60,403 nucleotides of DNA from Flavobacteriaceae bacterium UBA3591 (GCA_002375695.1 DFMO01000004.1:429-60831); one strand, 5' to 3'; positions 8,189 through 17,702 are shown, counted from the stretch's first letter. Notes: a model not told the origin generated them from the sequence alone. Made by a program: numbers and translations.

Positions 8189-10399
8189 CTACTTTTTTTC
8201 AATGGGCAATTCTACCAATACAAAAGTGCCACGATTGGGGTTGCCGTTAATTTCAATAGTACCATTTAAATATTGCACATTACTTTTTAACATTTTTAGT
8301 CCCATTCCATTTTGTTCTTCCTCCTTATTTAATCCTTTTCCATTGTCTTCAATATAAATTGTAACTGCGTTTTCCAATTCAACCAATTGCAGTAAAACGT
8401 GGCTTGCTTGCGAGTGTTTAATAATATTATTCATCACTTCTTGTACGATGCGATAAATAGTTAAACAGAATTCATCACTCCACTCGGCAGTAGTATCTAA
8501 GCCCTCAATAACCTCTTCCACAACTAATTTTTCTGAAGTATTTATAGCTTCAACCAAGGTATGTATCGCTTTTTTTAAACCGTATTTCTCCAATGAAATA
8601 GGCATTAAACTATGGCTTATATTCCGAACATTTTCAGTGATATCTTGCAGCAAATTTTGAGTGACCTCTAATTTTTCTGTGGCACTAATTTCAACCCCCG
8701 AAATATTATCCTTAAATTGCTTTAAATTTAAAATAGCAATTGAAAGCATTGAACCTGTTTCATCGTGCAATTTTAACGCTACTTTTTTACGCTCCTCTTG
8801 TTCGGCAACTTTTAAAGACTTGGTAAGATTTAATAAGTGTTGTTGATTTAAACTGGCCAATTGGGCTTTGTGCCTTTCTTTAATTTGTCGTCTTCGCTGC
8901 CAAAGCAACAGCGATAACAAAAGGATTACAAATACAACGCTCGAACCACCAAAAATTATTCTGTCATTTGTTATTTGTTGTTTTTTACGCTCAAGCGCCA
9001 ACTTCATATCCCGTTTTTCAATATTGTAATCTGCTTCGGTTTTTAAAACCAAAACCTTTTCATTTTCGGTAAAAAGTGTGCGTTCTAATTGAAGTTCCAA
9101 CGATTGATAATGCAAGGCTCTTTCAAAGTTTTCTTCGGCAATAAAAAGATCTTTTAAATACCCATAAAGCTCTTTCAATCGTGCATTTTGACGGCCATTT
9201 TCATTGTAAATAGGTTCTGCCGCCAATAAATATTCCTTGGCCTCTTTGTATTTTTTTTGTTGCAGCGCCGACTTACCCAAGACTGCAAGCGAGCTCGCTG
9301 CGGCAAGGCTCGCCCCTATTTCAGAACGCAATTGATATGCCTTTTCTAAATGAAAATCGGCTTTTTTATATTTTTTATTTATAACCAAATAATTGCCAAA
9401 ATTGTGGTGGGCAAATGCCATTCCGGCCAAATCGGGTATTTTCTCAAAGTATTTTATCCCTTGGGTATAAATTGTATCTAGTTCTTTTTCACTATCCTTC
9501 GCATTATAAACAGTTGCCATATTAATTGTAGTCAACCCCATATTTTTATAATTGCCAAGCAATTTTCCTAAGGCGTAACTCTTTTTGTAATAGGTAATAG
9601 CTTTATCGTATTCTTGAGCATTTTTAAAGGCAATCCCAAGGTTGTTGTACACTTTTAAAAGGCCTGTGGTATCTTTATTTTTTTCACAAAGTCTTAAAAC
9701 TTTAAAATGAACCTCAACCGCTTCATCAAATCGCGACAATCGGGAGAGCATATTGGCGTGGTTAATCAATAAATTTCTTTGCAAAGCATCGTCACTGGTA
9801 TTTTGAGCGTATTCTAAACCCTTTTCAATAGCCAATAATCCTTCTAAAAAATCGCCTCGTTTAACGCAAATAACGTTTTTTCGGTTGTAAAGCTCGGCTA
9901 ATCTATCGTTATCAATTTCATTAAAACGCTCCTCTTTTTCTATTGCGACGTTTAATAGTGAATCACCCACATTGAGATTGCCAGAAATAATAAATTCTCG
10001 CCCTAAATTTCCGGTGGCAACCGCCAATCCTTTTTGGTATCCAATTTTCTTTGCAAGGTTTATGGCAAGTGAGTCATAGTGCAAAGCTTTACGCGAATTT
10101 TGATGTTTAAAATATAGATTCCCGTATGCAATATAGCTATCCACTTGGCCGTTTTCGTCTTTGTTTTCTTTAAAATAATTAAGTGCTGAAATAACATCGG
10201 CGAAGGCTTTTTCTTTATCAGCTTTTGTAAAAAGCAACGCTCTTTTTAATTGCAGCTGCGCCTTTTTATTTAATGAAGTTTCGGTTTTTATTTCTTCGGA
10301 AATATCGTCAATTGTATTTTGGGCATAACAGAGTTTTCCGCTTAAAAAGAGGATGACAAAAACTGTTGAAACTGCAAGTTTTACAAAGAGTTGAGGAAT
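8189..10399 (-). CDS. TPR-containing sensor histidine kinase (HisKA_3 type), start codon uncertain
   Basis: Order of parts: N-terminal signal sequence, about seven tetratricopeptide repeats, one membrane span (GGSSVVFVILLLSLLLW), a coiled-coil linker, a HisKA_3 phospho-acceptor box (KVALKLHDETGSMLS) and an HATPase_c domain (IEDNGKGL, NGMGLKMLK). It should sense with the periplasmic TPR domain and phosphorylate the regulator encoded directly downstream. The first standard start in the open frame is a TTG at 10237, which would remove the export signal. The frame stays open upstream to 10405 and encodes VKLAVSTVFVILFLSGKLCYAQ-like residues, so translation probably begins at the ATT at 10399 or further up; a TAA sits at 10409-10411. 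A TTG further upstream is in the same frame but beyond that stop. Family call sure, start unsure. Confidence 0.85.
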   Translation of the reverse strand: MPQLFVKLAVSTVFVILFLSGKLCYAQNTIDDISEEIKTETSLNKKAQLQLKRALLFTKADKEKAFADVISALNYFKENKDENGQVDSYIAYGNLYFKHQNSRKALHYDSLAINLAKKIGYQKGLAVATGNLGREFIISGNLNVGDSLLNVAIEKEERFNEIDNDRLAELYNRKNVICVKRGDFLEGLLAIEKGLEYAQNTSDDALQRNLLINHANMLSRLSRFDEAVEVHFKVLRLCEKNKDTTGLLKVYNNLGIAFKNAQEYDKAITYYKKSYALGKLLGNYKNMGLTTINMATVYNAKDSEKELDTIYTQGIKYFEKIPDLAGMAFAHHNFGNYLVINKKYKKADFHLEKAYQLRSEIGASLAAASSLAVLGKSALQQKKYKEAKEYLLAAEPIYNENGRQNARLKELYGYLKDLFIAEENFERALHYQSLELQLERTLFTENEKVLVLKTEADYNIEKRDMKLALERKKQQITNDRIIFGGSSVVFVILLLSLLLWQRRRQIKERHKAQLASLNQQHLLNLTKSLKVAEQEERKKVALKLHDETGSMLSIAILNLKQFKDNISGVEISATEKLEVTQNLLQDITENVRNISHSLMPISLEKYGLKKAIHTLVEAINTSEKLVVEEVIEGLDTTAEWSDEFCLTIYRIVQEVMNNIIKHSQASHVLLQLVELENAVTIYIEDNGKGLNKEEEQNGMGLKMLKSNVQYLNGTIEINGNPNRGTFVLVELPIEKK

Positions 10400-10588
10400 A
10401 GCGATAAGTTAATTACTGTGAGTTAATATCAAGAAAAATTTAAATTAATACTGTAAAAACTATAAATTATATATTAATACCTAAGTATAAATATAAAAAA
10501 TTGATTACGGAAAAAGCCTAATAAAAATAATTTCTTGGCATTAAACCTCGCAGTTAAAGTCTATTTCGCTGACTTGCAGGTGTTTAGC

Positions 10589-10622
10589 AAAAAAGAAATG
10601 CGACCTATTTAAGTCGCATTTT
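10589..10622 (-). terminator. Rho-independent terminator of the alcohol dehydrogenase gene
   Basis: Eight-base perfect inverted repeat (aatgcgac at 10597-10604, gtcgcatt at 10613-10620) with an eight-base loop. On the minus strand it is followed by a T-rich tract. It lies about 20 bases downstream of the dehydrogenase stop codon. Confidence 0.85.
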
Positions 10623-10643
10623 AAGTAATAAAAAGTTGAGTTT

Positions 10644-11693
10644 TTATAATGTATTCATATCAATAACAAAACGATATTTTACATCGGCTTTTACTACTCG
10701 GTCGTAAGCTTCGTTTATATTATTGATGTCTATAATTTCAATATCTGAAACTATGTTGTGTTCTCCACAAAAATCTAACATTTCTTGGGTTTCTTTTATA
10801 CCTCCAATTAGCGAACCTGCAACGCGTTTTCTTCCGCCAATTAAGCGACCGCCATTAAAGGGGTCTAAAGGTTCAATTGCACCCACCAAAACCATTGTTG
10901 CATCTACTTTTAACAAACTGAGATAAGGATCCATTTTATGCCCAACAGGAATTGTATTTAAGATAAAATCAAAGCTATTTGCGTGAGTTTTCATCGCTTT
11001 TGCATCATTGCTAAGTAGTACTTCGTGAGCTCCTAATTTTTTGGCGTCTTCAGCTTTTGATGGCGAGGTGGTAATCATAGTTACGTGAGCACCAAGAGCG
11101 TTGGCAAATTTTACTCCCATATGTCCTAAACCGCCTAATCCAATTACCCCTACCTTATCGCCTTTTTTTACATTCCAATGCCTAAGTGGAGACCAAGTGG
11201 TAATGCCCGCACATAATAAAGGTGCTGCGCCAGCTTCATCCAAACCATTTGGAATTTTTAATATAAATTCTTTATCTACTACTACCGTTTTTGAGTATCC
11301 CCCGTACGTTTGTTGCCCTTTAATATGTTTGTCGGCACTGTTATAGGTAAAAGTAGCTCCCTTTTCACAAAACTGTTCTAAATGGTTTTTACACTGGGTA
11401 CATTCTTGACAAGAATCTACCATACATCCTACCCCCACTACATTACCTTTTTTAAAATTGGAAACGTTTTTACCTACTTCAGTAACGTGACCAATAATTT
11501 CGTGACCGGGCACTACCGGGTATTTTGAACCACCCCACTCATTCCTTGCGGTATGAATATCGCTATGGCAAACGCCACAATATGTAATTTCCAATTTAAC
11601 ATCGTTATCACCTACTTCTCTCCTTTTAATTTCTAAAGGTTTTAAAGGTGCATTTTCATTTTGAACGCCAAAAGCTTTTGTAGTTGTAGTCAT
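10644..11693 (-). CDS. Zinc-dependent NAD(P) alcohol dehydrogenase (YahK/cinnamyl-ADH type)
   Basis: 349 residues from the ATG at 11693, matching the usual length of the family; an in-frame ATG at 11732 would add 13 residues with no family counterpart. Catalytic zinc ligands are in CGVCHSDIH and PGHEIIGHV; the structural zinc cysteines are in SCQECTQCKNHLEQFCEKG; the Rossmann glycine motif is GLGGLGHMG. The enzyme should reduce aldehydes or oxidise primary alcohols with NADP(H) in the cytoplasm. It is flanked by its own terminator, so it is probably monocistronic. A TATCTTTA element at 11767-11774 resembles a -7 box and would leave the upstream ATG inside the transcript, so the longer form is not excluded. 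Confidence 0.92.
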   Translation of the reverse strand: MTTTTKAFGVQNENAPLKPLEIKRREVGDNDVKLEITYCGVCHSDIHTARNEWGGSKYPVVPGHEIIGHVTEVGKNVSNFKKGNVVGVGCMVDSCQECTQCKNHLEQFCEKGATFTYNSADKHIKGQQTYGGYSKTVVVDKEFILKIPNGLDEAGAAPLLCAGITTWSPLRHWNVKKGDKVGVIGLGGLGHMGVKFANALGAHVTMITTSPSKAEDAKKLGAHEVLLSNDAKAMKTHANSFDFILNTIPVGHKMDPYLSLLKVDATMVLVGAIEPLDPFNGGRLIGGRKRVAGSLIGGIKETQEMLDFCGEHNIVSDIEIIDINNINEAYDRVVKADVKYRFVIDMNTL

Positions 11694-11878
11694 TTCACTG
11701 TATTTTAAAAATAGAAATTTGCGCATACCCATGGTGAGGCTTGGTTCTATCTTAAATTATGTAGTGTAAAGATATTTGGCACTTATAACATACTGGGTTA
11801 ATACAATGTTAATTGACTTAACTCACATTGTAATTTTAAAGTCGAAACTACCGTGTTAATGGCTCGCGCGAGTACTAT

Positions 11879-12823
11879 TTACTTTTCTAACTTTTTGCGG
11901 TTGGTTCTACCCGAAAATCGCGGAATTGATATAGATGTTTTTGACGTATTGATAAAATAAACACCTGTTAATAAAACAGCTGCTGCAATTATAGACTGCG
12001 TTGTTATAACTTCGTCTAAAATATACCAACCCAAAAAAAGGGCGATAATTGGGTTTACATATGTTGAAGTTGCAACTTTATCTGGCGAAACCGTTTTAAG
12101 TAAGTAGTTAAAAGAGGTAAATGCTACTATGCTCCCAAAAATAATGAGTATCCCCATACTCCACTGTACCGCTTCTCCCCAGTGGTTTGGAGTGGTCCAT
12201 GTTTCGCCAAATGCCAAACTCGCTAGTGCAAGTGTAATCCCTCCGGTAAACATTTGGTAGCCGGTATTTACAAAAAAATTTTTGGGTAAATCTGCTTTAC
12301 CTACAAATAAACTGCCGTATGCCCAACTTAGCATACAAGCAAAAATCATTACCAAACCTAAAACAGTTCCCTCCTGCGTAATTATTTCCTTTTGACTAAC
12401 CAATAAAATAATGCCAAGAATGCCAAGCGCGACTCCAATTAACGACATAAATTTTATTGGTTTTCCTTGTAACAATCGCATTAACAGTAAAACAACTAAT
12501 GGTTGTGCCGAAATCTCTAAAGCTGCAAATCCACTGTCTACATACTTTAATGCCCAAACAATTACACCATTTCCGAAAGAAAGAAATAAAAAGCCTACTA
12601 TAACAGTATTTATAAACTGCTTACGTGTTATGGCCAAACTCTTTCCTAATAATTTTGAAATAATAAAAATTAATAATCCCGCACTCGTAAAGCGAATGGA
12701 CGCCAAGAAAAATGGCGGAAGCTCTTCTACTGCAACCTTATTGAGCATATAAGTTGAACCCCAAATAACGTAAATAGAGAAAAAAGCTAAAATAATTAAC
12801 CCGGTATTCCTTACAACCTTCAT
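11879..12823 (-). CDS. EamA-family (DMT superfamily) transporter
   Basis: 314 residues with ten predicted membrane spans in two EamA repeats. Family signs are WGSTYMLNKVAVEELPPFF near the N-terminus, RFTSAGLL in span 2, and the second-half segment TYVNPIIALFLGWYILDE. Members export amino acids, metabolites or drugs; the substrate cannot be read from sequence. A perfect TAnnTTTG element lies 65-72 bases upstream, between this gene and the end of the helicase gene, so it has its own promoter. The basic C-terminal tail (SGRTNRKKLEK) is likely cytoplasmic. Confidence 0.9.
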   Translation of the reverse strand: MKVVRNTGLIILAFFSIYVIWGSTYMLNKVAVEELPPFFLASIRFTSAGLLIFIISKLLGKSLAITRKQFINTVIVGFLFLSFGNGVIVWALKYVDSGFAALEISAQPLVVLLLMRLLQGKPIKFMSLIGVALGILGIILLVSQKEIITQEGTVLGLVMIFACMLSWAYGSLFVGKADLPKNFFVNTGYQMFTGGITLALASLAFGETWTTPNHWGEAVQWSMGILIIFGSIVAFTSFNYLLKTVSPDKVATSTYVNPIIALFLGWYILDEVITTQSIIAAAVLLTGVYFINTSKTSISIPRFSGRTNRKKLEK

Positions 12824-12887
12824 TTAAAGATGTTTATTATAAATTAATTTTAGAAAAGTAACCTATGTGTTACATTGCACTGTACCC

Positions 12888-12895
12888 CAAAAGTA
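12888..12895 (-). promoter_or_regulatory. Bacteroidota -7 promoter element for the EamA transporter
   Basis: TACTTTTG on the minus strand is a perfect match to TAnnTTTG, in the short gap between the helicase stop and the transporter start. No convincing -33 TTTG was found. Confidence 0.55.
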
Positions 12896-12901
12896 CTTGC
12901 A

Positions 12902-14248
12902 TTAACGCCCTTTTTTACGACGGTTGTAGTTTTTGTCGCCACGCGTTTTGGGTTTTTTGTATTTCTGTTTTATGGTGCGTTTATACGACCCACCCTGATT
13001 TTCTTTTCTATTTTTTTCTTTCTTCTCGTGAAAGGCAGGACCTACATCTTCAACGTTAATTGGGTTGTTAATTTCCACAACTTTTGGTTGTTCTTCGTAA
13101 GTTAGTTGTTTTGAAATTTCAACTTCTTCGGGAAAATCAATTTCTACTATTTTTAAACCCATTAAATCTTCAATGGCTTTTTTTGCTTCTGCTTCCTTTT
13201 CGGTATAAAGCAAAATGGAAGTTCCCTCCTGTTCGGCACGCCCCGTACGCCCTATTCTGTGCATATAATTTTCAGGGAAATTTGGCGTATCTACATTTAT
13301 TACATGGCTTATTTTATGTAAATCTAACCCACGTGCCATTACATCGGTACTAACTAAAATACGCGTTGTTTCGGCATTAAAATTTTCAATAGACCGCAAA
13401 CGGTAATTTTGTGTTTTATTTGAATGTATTACAGCAACTTCATCGCCAAATACACCTTCTAAAATCTCAAAAAGTAAATCGGCCATCTTTTTATTCGGAA
13501 CAAAAACAAGTACTTTTTTGTATTCTTCTTTTTGTTTCAGTAAGTGTTTAAGCAAGTTTGCTTTTGTATAGAAGTTTTTTACTCGATATGCTTTTTGAGA
13601 AATATTATCGAGCGGAGTTCCGCTAACGGCAATAGATACCGTTGTAGGAGCAATAAAAAAGTCATGAATAAATTTATTTACATCATCGGTCATCGTTGCC
13701 GAAAACATAATATTTTGCCTTCTGTCTGGCAGCAATTCAAGGATGTTTGTAAGTTGAAATCGAAACCCGAGATCGAGCATTACATCCACTTCATCAATCA
13801 CTACGTTTTTAATTGTTTTTAACTGAATTGCACGACTAATAATTAAATCGTATAACCGGCCGGGCGTAGCAACAATAATATCGGTTCCTTGGGCTACAGC
13901 TTCTTTTTGCCTATTAATATTAGTACCGCCGTAAATACCAACCACGCGCACAGTCATATATTTTGCAAATTTTTCAATCTCTTCTACAACTTGTAAAACC
14001 AATTCGCGCGTAGGTACCAAAACCATTATCCGTGGATGAACTTGTTTCGAAAATTTCAAATTTTGAAGCAACGGAAGCATATATGCAAAAGTTTTTCCCG
14101 TTCCTGTTTGAGCTATCCCCACCATATCTTTACCAGACATAATTACTGAAAAAGACTGCGCCTGTATTGGCGTAGGCTTTTCAAATCCTAAATCGGTTAT
14201 TGCATAATGCAATTGTTTAGAAATATTTAGCTCATTAAATGACTCCAT
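12902..14248 (-). CDS. DEAD-box-family RNA helicase with DEVD motif II
   Basis: 448 residues. Helicase motifs in order: Q motif (PTPIQAQSF), motif I AQTGTGKT near residue 46, PTREL, TPGR, motif II DEVD near residue 152 in place of DEAD, SAT, then the second RecA domain with STDVMARGLD and HRIGRTGR. A Lys/Arg-rich tail (about 410-448) is typical of RNA-binding extensions in RhlE/CshA-like proteins. It should unwind RNA duplexes in the cytoplasm, in ribosome assembly or mRNA turnover. Strong TACTTTTG element 17-24 bases before the start. The Ala-to-Val change in motif II keeps the catalytic Asp-Glu pair and should not abolish ATPase activity. Confidence 0.93.
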   Translation of the reverse strand: MESFNELNISKQLHYAITDLGFEKPTPIQAQSFSVIMSGKDMVGIAQTGTGKTFAYMLPLLQNLKFSKQVHPRIMVLVPTRELVLQVVEEIEKFAKYMTVRVVGIYGGTNINRQKEAVAQGTDIIVATPGRLYDLIISRAIQLKTIKNVVIDEVDVMLDLGFRFQLTNILELLPDRRQNIMFSATMTDDVNKFIHDFFIAPTTVSIAVSGTPLDNISQKAYRVKNFYTKANLLKHLLKQKEEYKKVLVFVPNKKMADLLFEILEGVFGDEVAVIHSNKTQNYRLRSIENFNAETTRILVSTDVMARGLDLHKISHVINVDTPNFPENYMHRIGRTGRAEQEGTSILLYTEKEAEAKKAIEDLMGLKIVEIDFPEEVEISKQLTYEEQPKVVEINNPINVEDVGPAFHEKKEKNRKENQGGSYKRTIKQKYKKPKTRGDKNYNRRKKGR

Positions 14249-14264
14249 GGAATTCTATTTTTTG

Positions 14265-14272
14265 CAAAAGTA
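14265..14272 (-). promoter_or_regulatory. Bacteroidota -7 promoter element for the DEAD-box helicase
   Basis: TACTTTTG on the minus strand, a perfect TAnnTTTG match 17 bases upstream of the ATG, giving a leader of about ten bases. Confidence 0.6.
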
Positions 14273-14384
14273 GCGTTATAAATACGAAAAATTCACATTT
14301 AAAAATTTATAATAGAATTCTTTCGTTTTCTGAAGTAAATAAAAGTTAAGCGCTTTATCAAAAATTTTCAGTGATTTCCCCAGC

Positions 14385-15626
14385 CTATACCGCCGAAGGA
14401 TTTAGCTTTTGCATTGCGTTAATTGCATAATTGGCACCAAAATTGGCGTCTAAATTTAAAGATTCTTCCCTACCCAAAGTGTAAAGTACATAGTCTGCGC
14501 CCGGTTTTGAGTAACACACAACTAAATCGGCCAAGACATTATAAGCGCCCTTGGTTTTTTTTGCAACTCGGTTTAGCTGGCTGTACCCCGAAGAAGCAAA
14601 AGCCGAACAATCTACAAGGTTATTTTTATGATTTAAATAGCTTTTTCCTACAATAACCTGGCATCCGGCAGACCAATTGGAGCGGCCTATTCCAGACCAA
14701 TGTATATTTATACTGTTGTTTAATTCAAGACTCGCTTTTCCTTCACCTCGCAGATCGTTGGGTGTTAAGGCATGATCTCTATCCAAATCTCTTAAAATTA
14801 CTACCCCGCGAGGGTCATAAGGTTTTAAGGCGCGATAAATTTTTCTCTCTACCGAAATTTTATGCCATCCAAAGCGGTACTTGTGTTGCCCTTCAACAAG
14901 AAATGGATCTATTCTATGGCTACTCACCATATTTTTACTGGGATCTGTAGAACCCCAAAATTTAAAAACCATGCCGCTAACGAGCAATACAAACAAATCG
15001 TCGTTTTGGCGTTTAACGCGCTGCGATTCGTCGTGCTTTCGGCGTATTCCAATTAAATGTACATCGTCTGTATTAAAACTCCAATTTGCGGCTTTAATCG
15101 TTGAATGGGTATTTTCAATAGAATTAACCGCTTGCATTATTGGACCCGGATTGGCTTTATAATGCGCCTTTGACTTTTTTAGAAGATTAATCCAGTTTTT
15201 ATATTCAGAAGTAGGATTTTCGGCAACTTGCGGATTCCATTCGGCTATTTTGTTATGGTTTTTCCAACGAGTAATATGTTGCCTTGTAATATTTCCTACA
15301 ATCCCGTCGGGTACCATGGAAGCATCACCATTCTCGTCAACCGTTCTTACATATTCCTGAAACAAACGCACCGCGGCTTGAGTTACATAATCAAAAATAC
15401 CATCAATTACGCCTCGCGGCATAAATCCTGCTTTAAATAAAAACTGTTGAAGATTAGCCACCTCGTCACTTTGCCCTTCCCTAAACGAGCGCCACGTGGT
15501 TCTATCATCATCACGAAATGAAACAACGCGTCGGGTGAGTCCATCTTTGTGATAGGGTTTTAAAAATTCTTTCCTGTTTGATGGAACCTTGCCAAAATCG
15601 CAGCTACCTAAATAAAGAACGCCCAT
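14385..15626 (-). CDS. Leaderless peptidoglycan-binding protein with a YkuD-like H...S-x-G-C motif
   Basis: 413 residues. A PG_binding_1-like domain covers about residues 50-125 (SDEVANLQQFLFKAGFM, DGIFDYVTQAAVRLFQEY, DGIVGNITRQHI). The C-terminal half has INIHWSGIGRSNWSAGCQVI near residue 310-325, in which His and Cys are arranged roughly as in L,D-transpeptidase (YkuD) active sites. That is a similarity of motif, not a proven family match. There is no signal peptide or membrane span (start MGVLYLGSCDFGK), so if it acts on the cell wall it must leave by another route. Both neighbours are helicases with their own signals, so the gene stands alone. Function unknown; a cell-wall hydrolase, transpeptidase or injected effector is possible. 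Confidence 0.75.
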   Translation of the reverse strand: MGVLYLGSCDFGKVPSNRKEFLKPYHKDGLTRRVVSFRDDDRTTWRSFREGQSDEVANLQQFLFKAGFMPRGVIDGIFDYVTQAAVRLFQEYVRTVDENGDASMVPDGIVGNITRQHITRWKNHNKIAEWNPQVAENPTSEYKNWINLLKKSKAHYKANPGPIMQAVNSIENTHSTIKAANWSFNTDDVHLIGIRRKHDESQRVKRQNDDLFVLLVSGMVFKFWGSTDPSKNMVSSHRIDPFLVEGQHKYRFGWHKISVERKIYRALKPYDPRGVVILRDLDRDHALTPNDLRGEGKASLELNNSINIHWSGIGRSNWSAGCQVIVGKSYLNHKNNLVDCSAFASSGYSQLNRVAKKTKGAYNVLADLVVCYSKPGADYVLYTLGREESLNLDANFGANYAINAMQKLNPSAV

Positions 15627-15789
15627 AATCTCTTTCTTTAATATTTATAAAAATTTCAACCGTATTTTTGCAAATACAACAAGTAACAGTATTAAGAGGG
15701 GCTCGATAATTTACTTGTAAAAAGGCTATTTCACCTTTAATACGTTTAAAGATAACATTTTATATTAATACAGATTTTTAATAGGAAGC

Positions 15790-15821
15790 AAAAAAAACCT
15801 CAGCTTTTACACTGAGGTTTT
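15790..15821 (-). terminator. Rho-independent terminator of the SF2 helicase gene
   Basis: Inverted repeat aacctcag (15796-15803) and ctgaggtt (15812-15819) followed on the minus strand by eight T residues, 13 bases after the helicase stop. Confidence 0.88.
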
Positions 15822-15833
15822 TAAGTTTAAAAA

Positions 15834-17387
15834 TTAATCTTCGGGTGGAAACCCGTTAATTTCTTCGAAAATTGTATCAAAGTTTTCTCTAATATAACTT
15901 CTCAACTTTAAGCGGTAGTCTTCTTTTAACCACGTAATAAAGTTATGGGTACTTTTACTAATACATTTTGAATATTTCTCGATGCGGTGATCAATATCAT
16001 CTCCCAACATTTTTGCTAAGCCCAAAGCATCGTAAACGTCTTCGCTATTCTCAATACAAATATACGCGTGATGTGCGATAGAACGTTCGAGCACAACTTT
16101 TGAGGATTCGCCCTTAAAAGTAGCTTCGGTATATGTGCTTTTTATATCAAAATACACATTTTTACTCTTAGAGAATTCGGCTCTAAGTTCTTCGGGCATT
16201 TCATATTTAAAATTACTCTCCAGCTCTTCATCGCTCATTAGTCGATCCATATAATAATCTGGCGATCTAAAAATAGCCTGCCAATCTAATGGGGCGTCCC
16301 ACGGACCAAAGCGTTGGTAATTGTTTCCTAAATCGATTACAGAAAACTTCGATTTATTATTTAAAATTCGAGAACCTCTACCAATCATTTGGAAATAAAG
16401 CGTTAACGAACGTGTTGCTCTGTTTAAAATAATTGTTTCGATGGTGGGTTCATCAAAACCGGTTGTTAAAATACTAACCGAAGTTAAAATAGCATTTGGC
16501 GTTTCTTTAAACCACTGTAAGATTAATTTACGCTCTTTTTTTGAAGCCGTATTATCTAAGTGCATTACGGGTAAACCTTCCGCTTTTAAATGATAATAAA
16601 CCTGAATAGAAGTATTAATACCATTATTAAAAATAAGGGTCTTTTTACCTTTTGAATGGGTTAAATACGCTTGCAATAACTGGTCGAGCATATTGATACC
16701 AGAATACAAATCGTCTGAAGATTTAACGGTATAATCACCATTCGAACCAATTTCGAGTGAGGTTAGGCCCATATTGTACTGAAACACCTCAACCTCTGCT
16801 AAAAATTCGTTTTCAATAAGCGATTTTATACTTTCTCCTACAATTAACTCTTGGTAGTTATCCTTCATAGGAAGACTCCTGTTTGAACTTAGCGGGGTTG
16901 CTGTAACGCCAAGAATAAAAGACTTTTCAAAAAACTTAAAAAGCTTTGTAAAGGAGTTGTAGTGAGCCTCATCAATAATTACCAACCCAATGTCTGAAAT
17001 ATCTAGTTTATTATCGTTTAATCGATTATTAAGCGTTTCAACCATTGCTACAAAGCAACTGTATTTTGCTTGATCAGACAGGTTTGCGGTACTATTCACC
17101 ACTTTATTTACCACTCCAAATGAAGTAAGCATTTCTGAAGTTTGCTTGCACAGCTCAACACGGTGAGTCATTACAAGTACTTTTTTATTGTGAATTCGTA
17201 AATATTGTCTAACTATTTCAGAAAATATTACGGTTTTCCCCCCTCCGGTAGGCAGTTGATATAATAAATGGTAATCGCTTGGCGCAGTTTCAAACTTTTC
17301 AAAAATCTTGTCTATGGCTCCTTTTTGGTAGCTATATAACTCTTTATCGGTCTTTTTCTCTAAAACAGCGTCGTGTACTTCAGTCAT
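15834..17387 (-). CDS. DEAD/DEAH-box SF2 helicase (ResIII-like)
   Basis: 517 residues from the ATG at 17387 (MTEVHDAV); an in-frame start nine codons upstream adds a stretch unlike the family. Motif I is QLPTGGGKT near residue 50, motif Ia MTHRVEL, motif II DEAH, motif III TATPLSSN, motif V TTGFDEP and motif VI QMIGRGSR. The core resembles the helicase subunits of restriction and repair enzymes, followed by a C-terminal region of about 150 residues without a nuclease signature I recognise. It probably translocates on DNA. It stands alone, with a terminator after it and the VF530 gene upstream. Confidence 0.88.
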   Translation of the reverse strand: MTEVHDAVLEKKTDKELYSYQKGAIDKIFEKFETAPSDYHLLYQLPTGGGKTVIFSEIVRQYLRIHNKKVLVMTHRVELCKQTSEMLTSFGVVNKVVNSTANLSDQAKYSCFVAMVETLNNRLNDNKLDISDIGLVIIDEAHYNSFTKLFKFFEKSFILGVTATPLSSNRSLPMKDNYQELIVGESIKSLIENEFLAEVEVFQYNMGLTSLEIGSNGDYTVKSSDDLYSGINMLDQLLQAYLTHSKGKKTLIFNNGINTSIQVYYHLKAEGLPVMHLDNTASKKERKLILQWFKETPNAILTSVSILTTGFDEPTIETIILNRATRSLTLYFQMIGRGSRILNNKSKFSVIDLGNNYQRFGPWDAPLDWQAIFRSPDYYMDRLMSDEELESNFKYEMPEELRAEFSKSKNVYFDIKSTYTEATFKGESSKVVLERSIAHHAYICIENSEDVYDALGLAKMLGDDIDHRIEKYSKCISKSTHNFITWLKEDYRLKLRSYIRENFDTIFEEINGFPPED

Positions 17388-17474
17388 AAAAATTTTCGTT
17401 TTGCAGGTTTGCAAAAATACACCCTTTTGTAGGTTTTTAAAGAAAATTTGAAACTTTATTAGAAAAGAAGTGGT

Positions 17475-17702
17475 TTAATTTGATGGAAACTTGGTTTTTA
17501 AATAGAGTTGCTCTACTTTTTCGCGGGCCCACGGGGTTCTTCGTAAAAATTTTAAACTCGATTTTATTGAGGGATTACTGTTAAAACAGTTGATTTTTAT
17601 TTTTTCACCTAAAACTTCCCAACCGTAGTGGGTGTGTAAAAAGCTTACAATGTCTACTAATTTAACCCCGTGTAGCGGATTATTAGGTTGTCTATTATTC
17701 AT
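17475..17702 (-). CDS. VF530-family (DUF2132) small protein
   Basis: 75 residues. The stretch PLHGVKLVDIVSFLHTHYGW, then INCFNSNPSIKSSLKFLRRTPWAREKVE, is the signature of the VF530/DUF2132 family, which has a helical fold thought to bind DNA. The role in the cell is not established. It lies 87 bases upstream of the helicase on the same strand and may be co-transcribed with it. Confidence 0.88.
   Translation of the reverse strand: MNNRQPNNPLHGVKLVDIVSFLHTHYGWEVLGEKIKINCFNSNPSIKSSLKFLRRTPWAREKVEQLYLKTKFPSN

Noticed and set aside
12865..13353. Plus-strand ORFs over the end of the helicase gene
   Set aside because: They are antisense to well-supported helicase codons encoding the basic tail and show no family pattern.
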